64,000 nt of DNA from Peribacillus simplex. Lineage in GTDB: Bacteria; Bacillota; Bacilli; Bacillales; DSM-1321. Where the stretch lies: the NCBI RefSeq assembly GCF_001578185.1, contig NZ_CP011008.1:3066001-3130000 (forward strand), in the 5' to 3' direction. Position numbers and translations under genes: made by a program. Shown in pieces: positions 17,850-27,242 of the stretch (positions within the stretch are counted from its first letter, which is position 1; every line of letters starts with the position of its first letter). A model generated the notes under the pieces. It was not told the DNA's origin. It did not search any database and saw nothing but the letters and a program-made list of their open reading frames with translations.

Positions 17850-18826
17850 AATAGGGGTTTGCTGCACTATTTGTACTGGATTTTTTTCGCAGCTATTGGA
17901 ACCTATATTGTATACAGCTTATTAGCTAAAATGACGGCTGAAGATCCTCAAGTTGGATCTTTCTGCTACTATGCAAACAAAGCTTATGGGCGTTGGGTCA
18001 AATTTAGCGCGGCTGGAACTATTGGAGTTCAAACATCCTCATTATGGGTGGCCAATTAACGGCTCTTTCGACCTTATCAAGATTTTGGCTTCCAAATGTT
18101 CCTCTTTGGCTCTTTGCAGCTGGATACGCCATTCTCACGATTATTGTCGTTTTAATCGGCAATGAGGGTTTTATTTACTGACCGTTATCAAAACGGCGGC
18201 TATTGTTATTTTTATTATTCTTGCAGCGGCTGCCGTGTCGGATGGATTCACGGGGATGTAAAACATGCTGGGTTGCCTAATTTTAGTCAATGAACTATTT
18301 CCCGAAAGGTTGGAAAGGTTTTTGGTCATTCTTAATCTATGACTTTTACGATTATGGAGGAATAGAAGTAATTGGACTTATGGCCATGAGACTTAAAAGG
18401 AAGGAAGATGCTCCCAAAGCGGTTATCATTATGTTAATAGTACTAGTGGTGATTTATATCATTTCACTCCGACTTGCAGTTTATATGGCTGCACATGGGG
18501 CGTTTAATAAAAGGAAAGTCCCTTTGTAACGGCACTGGATAAATAACGCAACTATTATCTTAGCTGGTTTTTCAACGATGACCGTTTCATTTATTTAGGG
18601 TAACAACACTCCTTGTGACCCTCGCAGATGGCGGTGATGCTCCAGCTTTGTTCTTTAAAAAGCTAAAAAAGTTTAAGGAACTCCCTCTTCCTTCATTATG
18701 TATAGCAATAATCGGATTAATTGCATCTATTATCACTGCGTTGCTGTTACCTGGTAAGATTTACGAGAACATTACGACAGCCGCAGGGATCTTAATTTTA
18801 TTAATTAGCCTTTCATTCGTATTTTG
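17850..18826 (+). pseudogene. Frameshifted amino-acid permease
   Basis: Fragments in three frames reconstruct an APC-superfamily amino-acid permease: IFFAAIGTYIVYSLLAKM then AEDPQVGSFCYYANKAYG; TALSTLSRFWLPNVPLWLFA-like; VIKTAAIVIFIILAAAAVSD; FPKGWKGFWSFLIYDFYDYGG; LVTLADGGDAPALFFKKLKK and a final helix. At least five frameshifts or stops separate them and the start is missing. The order is collinear, so this is one decayed gene of the GABA/proline permease type. It is divergent from qoxA. Confidence 0.85.
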
Positions 18827-19004
18827 AAAATAAAAATTAGTTGTTTTATTGAAGAAATTTCAAAAGACCTCTCCAAAAGAGGCTTCTAAATAATCCATCT
18901 CAATTCACTTCAGAATTCCGCGTCACCACGGAAAGCCACCGCTACTAATGCCTTCACCGTTCGGGATGTGCACCCTATAGACCGCACCGCCGGGCGCACA
19001 GAAA

Positions 19005-19032
19005 AACCTCACCAAAAAAGTAGATGAGGCAA
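19005..19032 (-). terminator. Terminator of kamA-yokU
   Basis: On the minus strand a CCTCATCTAC...GGTGAGG hairpin, with a T-rich loop, is followed by five T residues, 16 bases after the yokU stop codon. Confidence 0.6.
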
Positions 19033-19047
19033 CTTCTAATTATTTTG

Positions 19048-19329
19048 TTATTTCCCAAAATCAAAATAATTCCGCTTTAACACCCGCTTCATCTTCAATA
19101 ACCCGTCATACGTCGTCTGTTTCCCTAACTGTTTCGTATCAATTAAAAACAGCTGGTCTTCAATCTCTTTAGTCGTTTCATCACTCTGAAATAGCGCATG
19201 GCAATTATCACAATGGAACGATGGCGTTTCATCAATTTCAACAGCCCTCGAACCATCCGGCAGTTCCCAATACACCGTCCCCTTTACCGATGCAAGCTTC
19301 CCTTTCTCACACCATGGACACGTCTCCAT
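19048..19329 (-). CDS. yokU: YokU, YgiT-type zinc-finger protein
   Basis: Protein of 93 aa with two Cys pairs (CPWCEKG near the start and HCDNCHALF near residue 43) that form a YgiT/MqsA-type zinc ribbon, then a helical basic C-terminus ending NYFDFG. Function is unknown; B. subtilis has yokU next to kamA as well. The second of two nearby ATGs (19329) was chosen because it lies 9 bases after GGGAG, while the first abuts that site. The gap to the kamA stop is one base, so the two are translationally coupled. Confidence 0.85.
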   Translation of the reverse strand: METCPWCEKGKLASVKGTVYWELPDGSRAVEIDETPSFHCDNCHALFQSDETTKEIEDQLFLIDTKQLGKQTTYDGLLKMKRVLKRNYFDFGK

Positions 19330-19330
19330 G

Positions 19331-20734
19331 CTATTCATCTCCCTTTGGAGTGCTCTTTTTTTGCTGTTCCTGGAATTTCTTTTCTTTTAACAGATCTCTC
19401 TTTTCGCGCTGGTTTTTCAATGAAGCATGCTCTGGGTTGGTCCCATAATTTTCCCGTCGATTCATTCGCTTCAGTCCTTCAGGGACCAAATTAAATTGCT
19501 TGTCGTTCATCAAACCAGCAATTCCTATATCTGACCGTTTTTCTTCCATTTCAGGATATATCCCTTTGAAATAATCATCTGCAAGCCCTGGTGTGTAATG
19601 CTCAGGTTCCGGATATGTTGTAATCACTCCTTCAAAATTACGAAGCACTGTTTTTGTCGGTGATTGTGAAAGGATATAATTCGGTTGTAATGTGATTTTC
19701 CCGCCACCCCCTGGTGCATCGACAACAAAGGTTGGTACGGCATACCCGGATGTATGGCCACGTAGCCCCTCGATGATTTCAATCCCTTTTGATATGGGAG
19801 CCCTGAAATGACCGATGCCTTCCGACAGATCGCACTGATAAATATAGTAAGGTCGAACCCGAATCTTGACAAGGTCATGCATCAGCTTTTTCATGATAGC
19901 GACACTGTCATTTATCCCCGCTAAAATAACGGCCTGATTGCCCACAGGTACACCCGCATCGGCAAGCATCTCACATGCTTTCTTTGACTCTTCGGTAATT
20001 TCTATTGAGGTATTGAAATGAGTATTCAGCCAAACCGGATGATACTTTTTTAAAATGGTACATAAATTTTCAGTGATTCTTTGAGGAAAAACAACCGGAG
20101 CCCGTGTACCTATCCTGATTATTTCAACATGAGGAATTTCCCTTAAATTTTTGAGGATATATTCAAGGATCGTATCATTGATCAATAATCCGTCACCGCC
20201 GGAAATAAGGACATCCCGAACTGCCGGTGTGTCACGAATATAACCGATTGCAGCGTCCAATTGTTTTTTGGGCACGCCCATTCCAATTTGGCCTGAAAAG
20301 CGTCTTCTCGTACAATAACGGCAGTACATGGAGCACTGATTCGTCACCAAAAAAAGGACGCGATCCGGATATCTATGGGTCAGTCCCGGAACAGGGGAGT
20401 CCTCATCCTCATGAAGGGGGTCTTCCATGTCATATTTGGTTTTATGCATTTCTTCCGAGATGGGAACCGATTGCATTCTGATTGGACACCTTGGGTCATC
20501 TTTATTCATTAACGAAGCATAATATGGGGTGATATTCAATGGGATGGTTTTTATGGAAATCCTCACACCTTCCTCTTCATCCGGAGTCAAGTTTATCACT
20601 TTTTTCAAATCATCAACAGTTCGGATCGTATTCGTAAGCTGCCACAGCCAGTTGTTCCATTGTTCATCGGTTACATCTTTCCAGAGCTCTATATCTTTCC
20701 AATTGCGATCTGGCTTATATAGGTCAAATAACAT
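19331..20734 (-). CDS. kamA: Lysine 2,3-aminomutase KamA
   Basis: Radical-SAM enzyme of 467 aa (B. subtilis KamA 471) that converts L-alpha-lysine to L-beta-lysine using SAM, a 4Fe-4S cluster and PLP. The cluster motif is C134-x3-C138-x2-C141 in NQCSMYCRYCTRRR; the PLP lysine lies in VVDAPGGGGKI. An AGGAGG ribosome site precedes the ATG. A sigma-54 promoter lies directly upstream, so transcription should depend on SigL and the activator gene next door. A truncated decayed copy of its 3-prime end is at 12556. Confidence 0.97.
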   Translation of the reverse strand: MLFDLYKPDRNWKDIELWKDVTDEQWNNWLWQLTNTIRTVDDLKKVINLTPDEEEGVRISIKTIPLNITPYYASLMNKDDPRCPIRMQSVPISEEMHKTKYDMEDPLHEDEDSPVPGLTHRYPDRVLFLVTNQCSMYCRYCTRRRFSGQIGMGVPKKQLDAAIGYIRDTPAVRDVLISGGDGLLINDTILEYILKNLREIPHVEIIRIGTRAPVVFPQRITENLCTILKKYHPVWLNTHFNTSIEITEESKKACEMLADAGVPVGNQAVILAGINDSVAIMKKLMHDLVKIRVRPYYIYQCDLSEGIGHFRAPISKGIEIIEGLRGHTSGYAVPTFVVDAPGGGGKITLQPNYILSQSPTKTVLRNFEGVITTYPEPEHYTPGLADDYFKGIYPEMEEKRSDIGIAGLMNDKQFNLVPEGLKRMNRRENYGTNPEHASLKNQREKRDLLKEKKFQEQQKKSTPKGDE

Positions 20735-20769
20735 GGTTATACCTCCTGAGTTATGATAGTAGTATTAAA

Positions 20770-20785
20770 TGCAAGAAGTGTGCCA
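20770..20785 (-). promoter_or_regulatory. Sigma-54 (SigL) -24/-12 promoter of kamA-yokU
   Basis: On the minus strand the sequence TGGCACACTTCTTGCA matches the -24/-12 consensus (TGGCAC, five bases, TTGCA) without mismatch. It sits about 36 bases before the kamA ATG and after the terminator of the preceding activator gene. Confidence 0.9.
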
Positions 20786-20811
20786 AAATGACCCCAAAAT
20801 TCGAAGGCACC

Positions 20812-20845
20812 TAAAAAAAAACCGGACAGCTGGCTGCATCCGGTT
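20812..20845 (-). terminator. Terminator after the sigma-54 activator gene
   Basis: On the minus strand ACCGGATGCAGCC...CTGTCCGGT forms a stable hairpin followed by nine T residues, just downstream of the activator stop codon. It separates the yodT-to-activator transcript from kamA-yokU. Confidence 0.85.
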
Positions 20846-20854
20846 GTTTCAGAT

Positions 20855-22240
20855 TCAAATATGTTTTTTTATTTTATATTGTAAGGTCTGCCTTGGAATC
20901 TGCAATAGCCTCGATGCCTGAAAAACATTTCCGTTCGTTTGAAGAAGGGCCTCGGTAATCAATTTTGTTTCCATTTCAATCATGGCCTCACGAAGGGGAA
21001 TTATTTTTTCTGATGAGGAAGGGGAACGCTTTTTTAAAAACTGGGGCAGATCTTCCATGTTCAAAACATCTTTCTCGGTATGGTTCATCATGAATTCTAT
21101 CGTATGTTTTAGCTCCCTTACGTTTCCAGGCCAATGATATTCCTGAAAAAAAACCTTTGCCTTCTCATCGATGCCCTTTATGGACAGTCCTAATTTACTG
21201 TTAAAAATGGAAATGAAATGTTCTGTAAGAAGGGGTATGTCATCAGTCCGTTCCTTTAGCGGAGGCAGCTCGTAGCTCAATACGTTTAATCTGTAAAATA
21301 AATCTGGCCTCAGCCTGTTTTCCGATACCGCCTTTATAGGATTTATATTCATCGCTGCCATGATCCTGACATCCACCTGAACACTCTTTGTACCGCCTAT
21401 CCTCCTTATGAATCCATCTTCAAGCACACGCAGAAGCTTTGCTTGCAAGTCAATCGGCATCGATTGCAATTCATCCAAAAACAAGGTCCCGCCGTTGGCT
21501 AATTCAAACAATCCCTGGCGTTCCATGGCACCAGTGTAACTTCCTTTAGCGGTACCGAATAGGAGAGATTCCAATAAATGTTCTGGCAAGGCAGCACAAT
21601 TTTGCGCAATGAATGGTTCTTTACTGCGGCTCGAATCCTGGTGGATGCTTTGAACAAAAAGCTCTTTTCCTACACCACTTTCCCCATAAACCAATACCGA
21701 TGAAGAGGAGCGGGCAGCCTTTTTCCCTTGTGATATCAAACCTTTAAACCCCGTATCATTTGTCAGGATTTCAGTAAAAGAATACAATCGGCCGTTCCCA
21801 GGCGTTTTTTTTTCAGGACTTTTGATTGTTTTGAGCGAGCTTTCCAGGTCAGCTAATCTTTCAGATAATTGCTTCAAGCTTGAATAATCCTTGGCAATTT
21901 CTATTGCACCTATCATAAACCCATCCACATATATGGGGAGCGTCGTATTTAGCGTCTCAATGATTCGCCCATGTGCATTTACATACGATTGACTATGGTT
22001 ATAGATTGGTTTTTCAGATTTAATGACCCGGAGTAATGTCGATGATTTGTGATTCAAAGAAGGAAAGGCTTCAAGCAACGGTTTTCCAAGCACCTCACTT
22101 CTTTTCATCCCATCATGATTGGCCGCCACTCCGTTATAAAAGATGGTCTGTCCTTTTGGATCTATCACATGAATGCCTTCATCAATGGTTTCTAATATCG
22201 CTTCCAACACTTCACTTGTATTAAAAAATTCACTTGGCAA
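20855..22240 (-). CDS. Sigma-54-dependent transcriptional activator (PAS-AAA-Fis)
   Basis: Enhancer-binding protein of 461 aa: an N-terminal PAS domain (about 10-120, IDEGIHVIDPKGQTIFYN), an AAA+ domain with Walker A GESGVGKE (186-193) and Walker B FLDE, and a C-terminal Fis-type helix-turn-helix (about 420-460, NGNVFQASRLLQIPRQTL). The sigma-54 contact loop reads GSYTGA (233-238) in place of the canonical GAFTGA. A TTG start follows GAGGAGGG. Its place beside a -24/-12 promoter makes it the likely activator of kamA; the PAS domain probably senses a small ligand, unidentified. Confidence 0.93.
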   Translation of the reverse strand: MPSEFFNTSEVLEAILETIDEGIHVIDPKGQTIFYNGVAANHDGMKRSEVLGKPLLEAFPSLNHKSSTLLRVIKSEKPIYNHSQSYVNAHGRIIETLNTTLPIYVDGFMIGAIEIAKDYSSLKQLSERLADLESSLKTIKSPEKKTPGNGRLYSFTEILTNDTGFKGLISQGKKAARSSSSVLVYGESGVGKELFVQSIHQDSSRSKEPFIAQNCAALPEHLLESLLFGTAKGSYTGAMERQGLFELANGGTLFLDELQSMPIDLQAKLLRVLEDGFIRRIGGTKSVQVDVRIMAAMNINPIKAVSENRLRPDLFYRLNVLSYELPPLKERTDDIPLLTEHFISIFNSKLGLSIKGIDEKAKVFFQEYHWPGNVRELKHTIEFMMNHTEKDVLNMEDLPQFLKKRSPSSSEKIIPLREAMIEMETKLITEALLQTNGNVFQASRLLQIPRQTLQYKIKKHI

Positions 22241-22322
22241 GATATCCCTCCTCTAGACCTTATTCCTAGATGTATATGAGGAAATGCCAAAAACTTGTCA
22301 TGAACCGCCTAAAAATCAGCAT

Positions 22323-23171
22323 TCAAGTAAAATTTTTCACCCAAAGGTTCATATCTTCCAGTTTATCGAAGATATAACAATTATTGGCCAAACGTCCGCG
22401 GTACGAGTATCCATGCTGATGCAATGCAGCATTCATACCGAATGAGAGCGACCGGGCAATTGAATAGATACAAAAAATCCCATGCGAAATAAGATAGTCT
22501 TCTAGTGCGGAAATCAAGTGTTTCATCAAACCATACTGCCGATGTTCCGGCAATGTTGCACAATCAGTGATTTCCGCATTATGATAAAAAGAATCAATTT
22601 CTGCGGAAGCAGCACTGACGATCCTCCCTTCATGAACAAAAACATAAAAAACCGTTCCCTTTTCCATGCACTTTTTCACATATGACGGATCATTCATCGG
22701 AGTGGGATACACTTCGAAGACTTTCCCATACAATTGTGCCAGCTGAAGTGCATCGGTAACTTCCGCCATACGGCCTTGATAAGCTGAAGGTGGATCATCT
22801 AGTCCGGTTTTTATCGGCAGACTCTGAATATCCGAGAGGATTTGATCTTCCTTTTCCCATTCTTCACTGTTTCGCCTTTCATTCCTCTTATATTTAACAA
22901 GGAAGAAACAATCGCTTCCCAAAAAGAATTTATCAATGCTTCCTTCATATAAAAAGCCCTGGGCAAGTAATTCCAGAACGTTTTCCTTGCGTGACTTGAA
23001 GATGATCTTCTCCGCTGACATACCTTTAGCCACCTTCAGAGACTCCTCTACGCATTCTTGAAAATGACCTAGATAATCATCAACCCTGACCCGCTTATTA
23101 AATTGGTCGATCGTGATATGTATTGTGCACCTTTGCTTTTGAATTCTTTTTTCAATCATTCTCGTCTCCAT
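22323..23171 (-). CDS. ablB: Beta-lysine N-acetyltransferase AblB (YodP)
   Basis: GNAT-family acetyltransferase of 282 aa. AblB acetylates beta-lysine to N-epsilon-acetyl-beta-lysine, a compatible solute in some archaea and bacteria. An N-terminal extension (to about residue 145) precedes the GNAT core, with FYHNAEITDCATLPEHRQYGLMKHLI as the acetyl-CoA loop region and SFGMNAALHQHGYSYRGRL near the end. The start follows AAAGGAG. It is in the same run as yodQRST and upstream of kamA, the enzyme that supplies its substrate. Confidence 0.88.
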   Translation of the reverse strand: METRMIEKRIQKQRCTIHITIDQFNKRVRVDDYLGHFQECVEESLKVAKGMSAEKIIFKSRKENVLELLAQGFLYEGSIDKFFLGSDCFFLVKYKRNERRNSEEWEKEDQILSDIQSLPIKTGLDDPPSAYQGRMAEVTDALQLAQLYGKVFEVYPTPMNDPSYVKKCMEKGTVFYVFVHEGRIVSAASAEIDSFYHNAEITDCATLPEHRQYGLMKHLISALEDYLISHGIFCIYSIARSLSFGMNAALHQHGYSYRGRLANNCYIFDKLEDMNLWVKNFT

Positions 23172-23251
23172 TTGTCTCGCTCCTTTAACATCAATCGATC
23201 ATTGTAAAAGAAGGCCTGACCCCTTCTAGAATCAGACCCCGGGGAAAATAA

Positions 23252-24517
23252 TTATTGCGGTTCCACGCCACACCATTCAATTATGGTCAATGCGATGATT
23301 TCTGCAACCTCCATCATTTTATCCACTTCTATATATTCGTTGGAATCATGGGCCATTTTCGTTTCCCCTGGTCCAAATACAACTACGGGAGTCGAACCAA
23401 CCCCTGAAAGATACCCTCCATCCGTCGCCCAAGGGGACGCTTCGACAAGCGGGGCTTCCCCCACCACTTTTTCATAGTATGTGCCAATGGTTTTCATAAG
23501 CGGATGATCCATTTCGAGATTGCCAGGGAGCCATCTGGCCCCAAACCATTCTAATTCAATAGGTTTTTCTTTGAACCATTCATCACCCTGGTTTAAAGCA
23601 TCTATTCGCTGTATTAGTGATTTCTGTGCCTCTTCCATGGTCTCTTTAGGTGCGACACCGAATCTTCCTTCAAGTACGGCTATATCCGGCACGGAAGAAG
23701 GCCAATTCCCACTTTGAATGCTACCTATGTTGATCGGAATGGGGATGGGTACATTTTTATAGAGTGAATGACGGAGTGACTCATTCCGTTCTTGTTCAAG
23801 CCTCTTGATTTCTTTCATTACACTAACCGATTTATCAATTGCACTGACTCCTTCATACCTCGTGCCTCCATGTGCAGACTTGCCCTTTATTTTCAGTCGA
23901 AACCACATCGAACCTTGCTGTAAAGGAAATAGTTTCATATTGGTAGGCTCCGGAATGATTGCCCCATCAGCTTCGTACCCTCGGATGACTGCCGCAAGTG
24001 TACCGGCACCACCACTTTCCTCCTCAATCACACTCTGAAAAATCAAATCCCCCTTTAATTGGATTCCAGATTCGACAATCGCTTCAATGGCTAGCAATAA
24101 AGAAACATTGCCGCCTTTCATATCTGTCGTTCCCCGCCCGAACACTTTTCCGTCCATTAACTTGCCGCTATACGGATCATCATGCCATGCTGCATGATCT
24201 CCTTCAGGAACTACATCAATATGGCCGTTTAAAATGAGGGATTTCCCCTTGCCGGTTCCTCTTTTAATAGCCACAAGGTTCGGATTCCCTTTAAAATCCC
24301 TGCGGTCACAATAAAAATGGGGATGTTTCCTTAATTGTTCATCCCCGATTTCCCATAGATCTATTTCAAGACCCAGTTGTCTGCACTTCTCGACCACTAT
24401 GGCTTGTGCACTTCCTTCTTGCCCCCTTTTACTCGGTTCCTGAACCAGTTTTTGCAAAAGCTGAATCCCATTCGTCCTTGAATCATTCAACCATTTTCTT
24501 ATTTTTTCCTCATACAT
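23252..24517 (-). CDS. yodQ: M20-family deacylase YodQ
   Basis: Zinc-dependent M20 peptidase/deacylase of 421 aa, of the ArgE/DapE type. Metal and catalytic motifs are LNGHIDVVPEGD, GRGTTDMKGG (bridging Asp), IEEESGGAGTL (general-base Glu) and the C-terminal HDSNEYI histidine. In this cluster a plausible job is removing an acyl group from an acylated diamino acid intermediate; that is inference. The second ATG (24517) was taken since it lies 7 bases after AGGAG. It follows yodR by 15 bases. Confidence 0.88.
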   Translation of the reverse strand: MYEEKIRKWLNDSRTNGIQLLQKLVQEPSKRGQEGSAQAIVVEKCRQLGLEIDLWEIGDEQLRKHPHFYCDRRDFKGNPNLVAIKRGTGKGKSLILNGHIDVVPEGDHAAWHDDPYSGKLMDGKVFGRGTTDMKGGNVSLLLAIEAIVESGIQLKGDLIFQSVIEEESGGAGTLAAVIRGYEADGAIIPEPTNMKLFPLQQGSMWFRLKIKGKSAHGGTRYEGVSAIDKSVSVMKEIKRLEQERNESLRHSLYKNVPIPIPINIGSIQSGNWPSSVPDIAVLEGRFGVAPKETMEEAQKSLIQRIDALNQGDEWFKEKPIELEWFGARWLPGNLEMDHPLMKTIGTYYEKVVGEAPLVEASPWATDGGYLSGVGSTPVVVFGPGETKMAHDSNEYIEVDKMMEVAEIIALTIIEWCGVEPQ

Positions 24518-24532
24518 ATCCATTCTCCTCTC

Positions 24533-25198
24533 TCATTCTTTTAAAATATGGATGTTTTCTGAGATGGTAAACAAGGCTTCGGTCCGATTCCTGATTTCCT
24601 GAATACTGAACGGTTCAAATACATCAGTTAATAAAAGGCCTTCCGAATTTACAGAAAACACTCCTAGCTCAGTGATGATCATATGTACGCATTTCTTGGC
24701 GGTTAACGGCAACGTACATTTTTTGACTAATTTAGACATGCCCGCTTTATCGGTATGTTCCATTAAGACGATGACCTTTTTTGCCTTTGCAGCCAATTCC
24801 ATGGCACCGCCCATGCCTGGCACCCGCTTTCCCGGGACAATCCAATTAGCGAGATCCCCCACTTCACTTACTTGAAGGGCTCCAAGAATCGTGATATCCA
24901 CCCTGCCGCGCCGTATCATCCCAAATGCAACCGTACTGTCGCAGTAGGAAGCCCCCGCTCTAATGGTGATCGGCAGCCCCCCAGCATTGCAAAGATGGGC
25001 ATCTTCTTTACCCTTTTCAGGAGAACTGCCAATACCTACAAGGCCATTTTCAGCATGAAACATAACCTTATGGTCATTCAAAAGATGATTCGGTACAAGG
25101 GATGGAATGCCAATTCCCAAATTGACCAGCATCCCATCGCTTATTTCTGATGCTGCACGTTTCGCTATTCGATTTCTATCTTCGGTTCCCAAACCCAT
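24533..25198 (-). CDS. yodR: CoA-transferase beta subunit YodR
   Basis: Subunit B of a 3-oxoacid CoA-transferase-type enzyme, 221 aa. Blocks are LVNLGIGIPSLVPNHL, the catalytic glutamate in FHAENGLVGIG and LADWIVPG-like GDLANWIVPGKRVPGMGGAMEL. It pairs with YodS to move CoA between acids. Its start overlaps the end of yodS by 34 bases; ATG 25198 was preferred over an upstream TTG because of spacing from AAAAGGAG. Confidence 0.9.
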   Translation of the reverse strand: MGLGTEDRNRIAKRAASEISDGMLVNLGIGIPSLVPNHLLNDHKVMFHAENGLVGIGSSPEKGKEDAHLCNAGGLPITIRAGASYCDSTVAFGMIRRGRVDITILGALQVSEVGDLANWIVPGKRVPGMGGAMELAAKAKKVIVLMEHTDKAGMSKLVKKCTLPLTAKKCVHMIITELGVFSVNSEGLLLTDVFEPFSIQEIRNRTEALFTISENIHILKE

Positions 25199-25878
25199 TT
25201 CCAATCGACTCCTTTTGATGGAATGATATAATCCACAAAGGCACCCGGTACAATGATGTCCTCTGGATCCAAAGAGCCAAGCGGAACGATTTGCATGGCT
25301 TCGACTATAGTGATTTGTCCGGCCGTAGCTACAAGTGGATTCGTATTCCTGGCGCTTTTATCAAAGATGAGATTTCCATAAGGATCTGCCATTTCTGCAT
25401 AAACAATGGCAATATCGGCAGTTAATGCAGATTCCACCAGATAATTTTTCTCACCTAGCTTTACGGTTTGCTTGCCGTCCCGGACGAAATCAGCCTCAAT
25501 TCCAATATCAGTCAATACCCCACCTAGCCCCATCCCCCCGGCCCTGATGCGTTCGACAAGCGTCCCTTGCGGAGAGAACTCCACTTCGAGCTCTCCATTG
25601 TTCATCAATAGTCCTGCATTTGGATTGGAACCGATATGGGAAACGATGATTTTTTTCGCACGGCGTTGGGTGACAAGTTTTCCAATTCCTATATCAGGGA
25701 AACCTGTATCGTTCCCAATCAAGGTTAAACCCTTTATACCTGACTCCAAAATCAAATTGATCAATCCTGGAGGTGTCCCTATGCCACCGAACCCCCCATA
25801 CAGGATGGACTGATTATCTTTAAAGAGATGGCGGACATCCTCCAAACGACAAATCTTCTGGAATGTATTTTCCGGCAC
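25165..25878 (-). CDS. yodS: CoA-transferase alpha subunit YodS
   Basis: Subunit A of the same CoA transferase, 237 aa. The CoA-binding glycine loop is ILYGGFGGIGTPPGLI near residue 22, followed by VSHIGSNP, FSPQGTLVERIRAGG and ANTNPLVATAGQITIVE-like ARNTNPLVATA. It uses a GTG start that shares a base with the yodT stop codon, showing tight coupling. The substrate is unknown. Confidence 0.9.
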   Translation of the reverse strand: MPENTFQKICRLEDVRHLFKDNQSILYGGFGGIGTPPGLINLILESGIKGLTLIGNDTGFPDIGIGKLVTQRRAKKIIVSHIGSNPNAGLLMNNGELEVEFSPQGTLVERIRAGGMGLGGVLTDIGIEADFVRDGKQTVKLGEKNYLVESALTADIAIVYAEMADPYGNLIFDKSARNTNPLVATAGQITIVEAMQIVPLGSLDPEDIIVPGAFVDYIIPSKGVDWKWVWEPKIEIE

Positions 25879-27242
25879 TATGACTCACTTCCTTGTTGTG
25901 CTGGCCGTTTTCCTTTGGATTCATTGAATTGCTGAAAAGTTATATCGATCCTCATTAACAATTCTGCACACTCCTCTTCCGATATCGTTAACGGGGGGGA
26001 GATGATGATGGCTGCCCCGGTCACACCGTCAAGGCCTGCCGCCGCGGGATACAGCAGTATTCCATTCCTCATTCCCAATTCAATGATTTCATTGGTCACA
26101 TCGGCCTCCTTCGGAAATGGGGACTTCGTGGCTTTATCCTGAACAAATTCGATGCCAATCAATAAACCCCTGCCACGTATATCACCGATAAAGGAATACT
26201 TCCCAGCTAACTTCTTCAGGCCCCTAATTAGGTCCTTTCCCCTATCGGCTGATTTTTCGACAAGTTCATTCCTCTCGACATATTCTAAAACGGCCAAAGA
26301 AACCGCACACGATAATGGATTTGCACTAAGCGTATGGCCTCCGATAATTGACTTCGAGCCTTTGATTATTGGCTCCATCACGTTTTTGGTCATTACTGCG
26401 GCCGCTATCGGGGTATACCCGCCACTCATACCTTTACCAAATGTTACGATATCAGGTTCCACATCCCAATATTCGGAAGCAAGCATCCTACCGGTACGTC
26501 CAAATCCAGTCATGACTTCATCGGCAATGAATAAAATATCATTCTCTTCGCAGATTTTCTTGAGTTTTTGAAAATAACCATCAGGAGGGATAATGGCACC
26601 TCCGGCTGCTCCAATAACAGGTTCTGCGATGAAAGCCGCTATATTTTCACTGCCAATACGCCGGATTGACGCTTCCAATTCAGAAGCACAGGCCATACCA
26701 CACGTATGGGGATCAAGTTGGAGTGGACACCGGTAACAATATGGAGGAGATACAGAAGGATATGATTCAAGTAAAGGAGTAAATCGTTCCCGGCGAATCG
26801 GATGGCCAGACATTGAAAGAGCCCCCATCGTGATACCATGGTAGCTCATCCACCTCGATATGACTCTCTGTTTCTTGGGCTTCCCTTTTTCCTGCCAATG
26901 CTGGATGGCAATTTTCAATGCAGTTTCAGTCGCTTCGGAGCCGCTGTTTACAAAAAAACTATATGTCAGATCCCCTTTAGTCAATTCAGCAATTTTTCCG
27001 GCAAGATTCTCTGCAGCTTCACTGGTAAATTGGGAACGATATACAAATGAAACCTGTTGAGCCTGTTTTACCATCGCCTCCATGATTTCCTGGACGCCAT
27101 GGCCAATATTGGCAGTAACAGCACCGGAAGAAGCATCAAGGTAATCCTTTCCTTCTTTGTCGTATAAAAACACTCCCTGACCATGACTGATAGTCGGGTA
27201 GGTTCCTCCCAGGACCGGCTTGATCAATGAAGACTGCTCCAT
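25878..27242 (-). CDS. yodT: Class III aminotransferase YodT
   Basis: PLP-dependent omega-aminotransferase of 454 aa. Signatures are NSGSEATETALKIA, SYHGITMGALSMSG, the PLP-contacting Asp in FIADEVMTGFGRTG and the lysine in VTFGKGMSGGYTP. Such enzymes remove terminal amino groups, so it may act on beta-lysine-derived diamines; this is inference. It is the first gene of the cluster. The ATG at 27242 was chosen, 11 bases after AAGGAG; a GTG four codons earlier abuts that site. Confidence 0.9.
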   Translation of the reverse strand: MEQSSLIKPVLGGTYPTISHGQGVFLYDKEGKDYLDASSGAVTANIGHGVQEIMEAMVKQAQQVSFVYRSQFTSEAAENLAGKIAELTKGDLTYSFFVNSGSEATETALKIAIQHWQEKGKPKKQRVISRWMSYHGITMGALSMSGHPIRRERFTPLLESYPSVSPPYCYRCPLQLDPHTCGMACASELEASIRRIGSENIAAFIAEPVIGAAGGAIIPPDGYFQKLKKICEENDILFIADEVMTGFGRTGRMLASEYWDVEPDIVTFGKGMSGGYTPIAAAVMTKNVMEPIIKGSKSIIGGHTLSANPLSCAVSLAVLEYVERNELVEKSADRGKDLIRGLKKLAGKYSFIGDIRGRGLLIGIEFVQDKATKSPFPKEADVTNEIIELGMRNGILLYPAAAGLDGVTGAAIIISPPLTISEEECAELLMRIDITFQQFNESKGKRPAQQGSES

